From 2-02-FULL-62-14 sp035632555 (lineage in GTDB: Bacteria; Nitrospirota; Nitrospiria; Nitrospirales; Nitrospiraceae), in the NCBI GenBank assembly GCA_035632555.1, contig DASQGO010000056.1, forward strand, positions 1 to 11,085: a stretch of DNA of 11,085 bases, given 5' to 3'. Positions 7,046-11,085 of the stretch are shown here, one piece after another (positions within the stretch are counted from its first letter, which is position 1; each line of letters starts with the position of its first letter). The notes under the pieces were generated by a model. The model did no database searches. It was given only the letters and a program-made list of their open reading frames with translations, and was not told where the DNA came from. The position numbers and the translations under genes were made by a program.

Positions 7046-7408
7046 TTATTTCATGATACGCTCGCATGCCGGCGTCCAAGCCGGATCCACGATACATAAA
7101 AATTCCAGCGCACCAGTCCCCCCATTTTTCACCCACTGTTCGGCGCCGGGCGGCACCGCCACGACCGTCCCCTTCCTTACCGGCGCTGACTCGCTGCCGA
7201 TGTGCATTGTCCCCTCGCCGGCCAGAAAGTAGTAGACCTCCGAAACGGTCAGGGCATGTGGTGCGGATGCGGCGCCAGGATCCAGCCGCCCCTGCGCCAA
7301 ACTGTATCGCGCGTCGACCGAGCCCTGAGCCGGACGCAGCAACTCCCGGAGGATCGTCTGGTCGCCGGCAATAAATTCCCGGCAGTCGTCGAACTGGCGG
7401 ATCACCAT
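7046..7408 (-). CDS. Small cupin-domain protein
   Basis: The 120-residue protein is a single-domain cupin. The first cupin motif reads HALTVSEVYYFLAGEGTMHI (about 52-71) and the second KGTVVAVPPGAEQWVKN (about 79-95), ending in EFLCIVDPAW. In the classic metal-binding consensus, motif 1 has HxH and motif 2 a His three residues before Asn. Here the second His of HxH is Leu and the motif 2 His is Gln, so classical metal binding is doubtful; the fold call is firm but substrate and activity are unknown. I chose ATG 7408, 17 bases after the leuA stop. The frame extends to 7474, but that part overlaps the leuA end and adds residues without cupin character. Being behind leuA, it should be under the same T-box. 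Confidence 0.85.
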   Translation of the reverse strand: MVIRQFDDCREFIAGDQTILRELLRPAQGSVDARYSLAQGRLDPGAASAPHALTVSEVYYFLAGEGTMHIGSESAPVRKGTVVAVPPGAEQWVKNGGTGALEFLCIVDPAWTPACERIMK

Positions 7409-7425
7409 CGTGAAAAATCCGCCGG

Positions 7426-8973
7426 TTACACGAGGCCGATTTTCTGATTCGGATCCTGGTTTTTCGACGCCCAATAGACCAGCTTGTTAAGCGCGTTCAG
7501 ATAGGCCTTGGCGGACGCCACAATAATATCGGTGTCAGCTCCGTTGCCGCTCGTCGATTTGCCGGCCTCTTCAACGCGCACAGACACCTCGCCCTGCGCA
7601 TCGGTGCCGCCCGTGATGGCCTTGACGACATACTGCAGCAGGCGGCTCTTGGTGCCGGTCATGGCCGCGATGGTGCGGTAGGCCGCATCTACCGGCCCGT
7701 CGCCGGTACCCGTCTGCTTCATGGTGCGCCCATCGATTTCCAATTCGACCGTCGCCGTGGGCACTTGGCCTGTGCCGCTCTGCGCGAACAACGTCTTGAG
7801 CACGTACCGCTCCGGAATCCGGCGGATCTGTTCGGAAATGATCGTTTCGAGATCTTCTTCGAAAATTTCCTTCTTCTGGTCAGCCAACCGCTTAAAGCGG
7901 TCGAAGGCCAGGTTGATTTCCTCGTCCGTGAGCTTGTAGCCTAAATCTTCCAGCCGTTTCCGGAAGGCATGGCGGCCCGAAAGCTTGCCCATGACCAGTT
8001 GCATCTGTCCCAGGCCGATGGATTCCGGCCGCATGATCTCGTAGGTGCTCTTCTCTTTCAGCAGACCGTCCTGGTGGATGCCGGACGTATGCGCGAAGGC
8101 ATTGGCGCCGACGATCGCCTTGTTCGGCTGCACGACCATGCCGGTGATCGTGCTGACCAGCCGGCTCGTCTTGGAAATCTCCTCGGTCCGGATCTTCGTA
8201 TCGGCCTTGTAAAAATCCTTGCGGGTCCTGAGCCCCATGACGATTTCCTCCATCGAGGCATTCCCCGCCCGCTCGCCGATGCCGTTGATCGTGCACTCCA
8301 CCTGTCCAGCGCCCGCCGCGATCGCCGCGAGCGAGTTAGCCACCGCCACGCCGAGATCGTTGTGGCAATGGACCGAGATCACGGCCTTTCTGCTATTTTT
8401 GACCTTCTTCCGGATCGTCTCGATCAACCGGCCAAACTCTTGGGGCGTCGCGTAGCCGACCGTGTCCGGGATGTTCACCGTGCCGGCTCCGGCGTCGATG
8501 ACCGCCTCGATCACCTCGCAGAGATACGTGACGTTCGAACGGCTCGCGTCCATCGGAGAGAACTCGACATCCTTTACGTACCCGCGCGCCCGCTCGACCA
8601 TCTCCACCGCCCGCTTGAGCGCCTCCTTGCGTGTCATGCGGAACTGGTGCTTCAAATGGATGTCCGACGTGGACAAGAACGTGTGAATCCGCGCTTTGGG
8701 AGCGCCCTTGAGCGCCTCCCAGGCCCGGTCGATGTCCTCCGGGCGCGCGCGCGCCAGGCTGCAGATCGTCGGCCCTTCGACTTGCTGCGCGATTTGACGC
8801 ACCGCCTCGAAATCCCCCGGCGAGCTGTAGGCGAATCCCGCCTCGATGATATCGACGCCCAGACGGGCCAGTTGCTTGGCGATCATGACCTTTTCTTCCA
8901 GGTTCATGCTCGCCCCCGGCGACTGTTCTCCGTCCCGCAAGGTCGTATCAAAGATGCGAATCATGCGCGTCAT
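7426..8973 (-). CDS. leuA: 2-isopropylmalate synthase
   Basis: LeuA condenses acetyl-CoA with 2-oxoisovalerate to 2-isopropylmalate, the committed step of leucine synthesis. The 515-residue product has the full domain set. The TIM-barrel catalytic domain begins with DTTLRDGEQSPGASM (9-23). The metal-binding HCHNDLG (His202, His204) is followed by NGIGERAGN with Asn238. The C-terminal LeuA regulatory domain (about 385-510) contains GTGDGPVDAAYRTIAAM, the leucine-sensing region, so allosteric feedback by leucine is expected as well. The start ATG 8973 has a strong GAGGAGGG site (8988-8981) seven bases upstream. A second ATG at codon 4 is less well placed. Expression is predicted to be controlled by the T-box leader upstream, giving two layers of leucine feedback. 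The cupin gene follows 17 bases downstream. Confidence 0.98.
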   Translation of the reverse strand: MTRMIRIFDTTLRDGEQSPGASMNLEEKVMIAKQLARLGVDIIEAGFAYSSPGDFEAVRQIAQQVEGPTICSLARARPEDIDRAWEALKGAPKARIHTFLSTSDIHLKHQFRMTRKEALKRAVEMVERARGYVKDVEFSPMDASRSNVTYLCEVIEAVIDAGAGTVNIPDTVGYATPQEFGRLIETIRKKVKNSRKAVISVHCHNDLGVAVANSLAAIAAGAGQVECTINGIGERAGNASMEEIVMGLRTRKDFYKADTKIRTEEISKTSRLVSTITGMVVQPNKAIVGANAFAHTSGIHQDGLLKEKSTYEIMRPESIGLGQMQLVMGKLSGRHAFRKRLEDLGYKLTDEEINLAFDRFKRLADQKKEIFEEDLETIISEQIRRIPERYVLKTLFAQSGTGQVPTATVELEIDGRTMKQTGTGDGPVDAAYRTIAAMTGTKSRLLQYVVKAITGGTDAQGEVSVRVEEAGKSTSGNGADTDIIVASAKAYLNALNKLVYWASKNQDPNQKIGLV

Positions 8974-9015
8974 GGCTTATCCCTCCTCAAGTTGGCCCAC
9001 ACAGGCATCATAAAC

Positions 9016-9058
9016 AAAAAAGCCTTCTCCCAAGGCTTTGCCAGCCAGGGACGAAGGC
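9016..9058 (-). terminator. Intrinsic terminator of the T-box, competing with the antiterminator
   Basis: On the minus strand GCCTTC-g-TCCC (9058-9048) can pair with GGGAGAAGGC (9031-9022), enclosing an inner GGCT/AGCC hairpin, and is followed by a run of six T (9021-9016). A simpler hairpin, AAAGCCTT/AAGGCTTT (9039-9020), is also available. The longer fold uses the same CCC bases that pair with AGGG in the antiterminator, so the two structures exclude each other, as expected of a transcriptional T-box. The run ends 42 bases before the leuA start. Confidence 0.88.
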
Positions 9059-9278
9059 GTTTGCGCACTCCGTGGTACCACCCTGATTCAGTGACTGGAC
9101 TCCTCTCGCAAAGCCCAGACACCCTTCATCCGACCCGTTTCGTGGGCCACCCGGGATCCATTACTCTCGGTTCACGGATCCGGCTCCGAGGCCAGTTCGG
9201 CGATGCACAGAACCGGCTCGCACCACCCGCCGGCTCTCTCGCAATCTGTGCGGTCGCTTACTACTCCTCTTCCTCGCC
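9016..9278 (-). promoter_or_regulatory. Leucine-specific T-box riboswitch leader of leuA
   Basis: The leader fills the 310 bases between pssA and leuA and starts about six bases after the pssA stop. Read on the minus strand, Stem I has the AGTA loop-E signature (GAGGAGTAGTAA, 9272-9259), paired arms GCGA/TCGC and GCACAGA/TCTGTGC, and the distal AGAGAGCCGG...GGTGCGAGCCGG tip. The specifier loop holds GAA-CTG-G, so the specifier codon is CTG (9195-9193), a leucine codon. Stem II has GGATCC/GGATCC arms around a CCGAGAGTAA S-turn. Stem III pairs CTGGGCT (9118-9112) with AGTCCAG (9101-9095). The T-box sequence AGGGTGGTACCACGG is at 9084-9070; its TGGT bulge would pair with the ACCA end of tRNA-Leu. 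AGGG pairs with CCCT (9050-9047) as antiterminator. Uncharged tRNA-Leu would stabilise this form and allow transcription into leuA. No promoter was seen directly upstream, so transcripts probably come from the ilvC-psd-pssA side. Confidence 0.93.
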
Positions 9279-9283
9279 AACAA

Positions 9284-10066
9284 CTACTCTTTTGTTTCCA
9301 GCACCGGCTGCTGTTCCGCCGGACGCTTCCCGAACGGCTTGAGCAGCAGCATGACCAGTTTCTCAACCGGCCCGGACACAGCATAACACGCGAACAGCAC
9401 AAAGAGCATCACCTGCGGCCAGGAAATCACCAGCATCAGGACCAGGATGGCCAGCACCAGGTTGTCGAAATGGGCCCGGCCGCTGAACTTGAGGTCCTTG
9501 AAGCTCCGATATTTGATCGTGCTCACCATCAAAAAGGCCAGCGCCAGCGTCAGTACGAGCACCGTGATGGGCTTCTCGGCCAGCCCGAACTGCGCCACCT
9601 CGCGGTCAAAGATCACCAGCGTCGCCACCACGCTCGCCGCCGCCGGGATCGGCAGGCCGGTAAAATACTTGCTCTCGCTCGTGGCGGTCATCACGTTGAA
9701 CCGCGCCAGGCGCAATGCACCGCAGGCTACGAACGCGAACATGACGGCCGGCCCCAGCATGTCGTAGACGCTCAACGTCCAGCCGTACATCAGCAGGGCC
9801 GGCGCCACGCCGAACGCGACCAGATCGGCCAGCGAATCGTACTCCACGCCGAATTGGCTCGTGCTGTTCGTCCAGCGCGCCGATTTACCGTCCAGCATAT
9901 CGAAGATCAGCGCGACCAGGATCGCCACCGCCGCAGCCAGGTAATGGCCGTGGAACACCGCCAGGATCGCGAACAGACCGCTGAACAGGTTGCCCGTCGT
10001 CAGCAGATTGGGAATCAGATAGACGGCCCGGCGCCGCCTGGGTTCCTTCAGAAACGTTGCGCGCAT
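9284..10066 (-). CDS. pssA: CDP-diacylglycerol--serine O-phosphatidyltransferase (phosphatidylserine synthase)
   Basis: PssA joins CDP-diacylglycerol and serine to phosphatidylserine, the substrate of the Psd encoded just upstream. The 260-residue integral membrane protein carries the CDP-alcohol phosphatidyltransferase motif D-G-x2-A-R-x8-G-x3-D-x3-D: Asp59-Gly60, Ala63-Arg64, Gly73, Asp77 and Asp81 (DGKSARWTNSTSQFGVEYD). A charged N-terminus (KEPRRRR) precedes LIPNLLTTGNLFSG, typical of the Bacillus-type subclass II enzyme, followed by several membrane helices. The C-terminal 25 residues are charged. ATG 10066 is one base after the psd stop, with GGGAGA inside the psd end as ribosome-binding site. 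The gene ends right at the T-box leader. Confidence 0.95.
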   Translation of the reverse strand: MRATFLKEPRRRRAVYLIPNLLTTGNLFSGLFAILAVFHGHYLAAAVAILVALIFDMLDGKSARWTNSTSQFGVEYDSLADLVAFGVAPALLMYGWTLSVYDMLGPAVMFAFVACGALRLARFNVMTATSESKYFTGLPIPAAASVVATLVIFDREVAQFGLAEKPITVLVLTLALAFLMVSTIKYRSFKDLKFSGRAHFDNLVLAILVLMLVISWPQVMLFVLFACYAVSGPVEKLVMLLLKPFGKRPAEQQPVLETKE

Positions 10067-10067
10067 T

Positions 10068-10715
10068 TCACAATTCTCCCAGCAGGGTTTCCCCGCCCTT
10101 TACGTGATCCCCCACCTTCACCTTCAGCTTGGTGCCCAGGGGAAGAAACACATCCATCCGCGACCCGAATCGGATCAAGCCGAACCGCTCGCCGCAGGCC
10201 ACCGTATCGCCCGGGGCCACCCAGCAGACAATCCGGCGCGCGATCAGGCCGGCGATCTGCACGCAGAGCACCCGGGTCCCCTGCGCCGCCCGGATCAGCA
10301 GCGCGTTCTGCTCGTTCTGCAGCGTCGCTTCCGGCCGGCTGGCGGCAAAAAACCGTCCAGGCTGGTAGGCGACCTGCTCCACCGTCCCCTGACAGGGAAT
10401 GCGGTTCACGTGCACGTCGAAGATATTCAGGAAGATGCTGATCCGTACGCTCTTGTCCTTCAAAAAGCGCGGCTCAGGTTCTTCGCAAATCTCGACGATC
10501 CTCCCGTCTCCTGGCGCCACCACCGCCCGATCGGACGTCGGCGCCGACCGTTGCGGATTTCGGAAAAACCACGCGGTGAACAGCGCCACCGCGCCGAAAG
10601 CGGCGGCGATCCCCGTCCATCCCAGCACGCCCGCTGCCACAGCCGGCGTGCCTGCGGCGGCCACGAAGGGAAGCCCTTCCCTGACGATCGGTATGCCGGC
10701 TGCGTGGTCGGACAC
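10068..10715 (-). CDS. psd: Phosphatidylserine decarboxylase, short (archaeal-type) proenzyme
   Basis: Psd decarboxylates phosphatidylserine to phosphatidylethanolamine at the membrane. The 215-residue size and the layout match the short Psd family rather than the long E. coli type. IPIVREGLPF (9-18) opens the conserved part, followed by two hydrophobic segments (about 17-50). VAPGDGRIVEI (67-77) contains Asp70, and FLNIFDVHVNRIP (95-107) contains His102. FGSRMDVFLP (183-192) contains the self-cleavage pair Gly184-Ser185, which would give the pyruvoyl group of the alpha chain. The start is GTG 10715, four bases after the ilvC stop, with no strong ribosome-binding site, so coupling to ilvC translation is likely. 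The pssA start is one base past its stop. Confidence 0.95.
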   Translation of the reverse strand: MSDHAAGIPIVREGLPFVAAAGTPAVAAGVLGWTGIAAAFGAVALFTAWFFRNPQRSAPTSDRAVVAPGDGRIVEICEEPEPRFLKDKSVRISIFLNIFDVHVNRIPCQGTVEQVAYQPGRFFAASRPEATLQNEQNALLIRAAQGTRVLCVQIAGLIARRIVCWVAPGDTVACGERFGLIRFGSRMDVFLPLGTKLKVKVGDHVKGGETLLGEL

Positions 10716-10719
10716 GTAA

Positions 10720-11085
10720 TCAGTTCTTATTCTTGTCGACGAGCTTGCCGCTCTTCAGCCACGGCATCATCGCCCGCAGCTTGGCTCCCACATCCTCAAT
10801 CGGATGGGCTTCGCCCTTCTTGAGCAATGCGTTGTATACGGGACGGTTTGCCTGGTTTTCCAGCACCCATTCCTTGGCAAACTGGCCGCTTTGAATCTCC
10901 TTGAGGATCTTTTTCATCTCGGCCTTTGTCTTCTCCGTCACAATCCTCGGCCCGCGCGTCACGTCGCCATACTTCGCAGTCGTGCTGATCGAATAGCGCA
11001 TGTTGGCGATGCCGCCCTCGTAGATCAGGTCCACGATCAGCTTCACTTCCTGCACGCATTCGAAATACGCCATCACGGGCGCATA
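10720..11085 (-). CDS. ilvC: Ketol-acid reductoisomerase, C-terminal part (5' end cut by window)
   Basis: IlvC isomerises and reduces acetolactate or acetohydroxybutyrate with NADPH in valine, isoleucine and leucine synthesis. Only the last 121 residues are inside the window; the frame is open to the edge, so the GTG at 11076 is an internal codon and not the start (YAPVMAYFECVQE continues the family block). The fragment covers the C-terminal knotted domain of a class I enzyme. The metal- and substrate-binding residues equivalent to Glu226, Glu230 and Ser251 are present in ECVQE and NMRYSIS with the exact family spacing. GDVTRGPRIV and ENQANRPVYNALLKKGEAHPIE are further typical blocks. It is the most upstream visible gene of the ilvC-psd-pssA-leuA operon. 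Confidence 0.97.
   Translation of the reverse strand, partial: YAPVMAYFECVQEVKLIVDLIYEGGIANMRYSISTTAKYGDVTRGPRIVTEKTKAEMKKILKEIQSGQFAKEWVLENQANRPVYNALLKKGEAHPIEDVGAKLRAMMPWLKSGKLVDKNKN

Noticed and set aside
9259..9284. TTGTTG and TAGTAA boxes just after pssA as a promoter for leuA
   Set aside because: The spacing is only about 14 bases and both boxes lie in or next to conserved Stem I elements of the T-box, which explain the TAGTAA.
11074..11076. GTG at 11076 as the start of a small 118-residue gene
   Set aside because: The frame continues to the window edge, and YAPVMAYFECVQE is internal ketol-acid reductoisomerase sequence, so this is the tail of ilvC.

Overview
This window is a compact, GC-rich bacterial chromosome segment that is almost entirely coding. 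Nearly every gene lies on the minus strand; the one exception is a small membrane protein. The gene order ilvC-psd-pssA-[T-box]-leuA, the asd/DUF2905/SpoIID/queA run and the lack of any Firmicutes signature suggest a Gram-negative non-sporulating lineage. Nitrospirota (Nitrospira-like) is my best guess, with Deltaproteobacteria/Desulfobacterota as the alternative. This placement is an inference from gene content, not from a database comparison.

Reading from the right edge leftwards (the direction of transcription), the first operon begins off the window with ilvC (3' part only). It continues with a short-type phosphatidylserine decarboxylase (psd), phosphatidylserine synthase (pssA), a leader of about 265 nt with the hallmarks of a leucine T-box riboswitch, then leuA and a small cupin gene. 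Branched-chain amino acid synthesis and phosphatidylethanolamine synthesis are interleaved. The T-box sits inside the operon, so uncharged tRNA-Leu should control only leuA and the cupin. Specifier codon CUG, the UGGU acceptor-binding bulge, an antiterminator and a competing intrinsic terminator can all be read directly.

A single plus-strand gene (DUF2784-type membrane protein) converges on the cupin gene. It diverges from a second minus-strand operon that starts at a good sigma-70 promoter (TTGACA-17-TATGAC): leuB, an NHL-repeat beta-propeller protein, asd, a DUF2905 membrane protein, a SpoIID/LytB-domain exported protein and queA. These genes are spaced by 2 to 9 bases or overlap (TAATG between spoIID and queA), so translational coupling is likely.

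At the left edge, behind its own promoter, is the most unusual gene: the N-terminal 241 residues of a lipoprotein with ankyrin repeats followed by a Ser-rich linker and the first strand and helix of a caspase-like (peptidase C14) domain. Its frame is open to the window edge and its codon use is more AT-rich than that of the neighbours. No RNA genes other than the T-box leader, and no insertion sequences, CRISPR arrays or long repeats, were seen.
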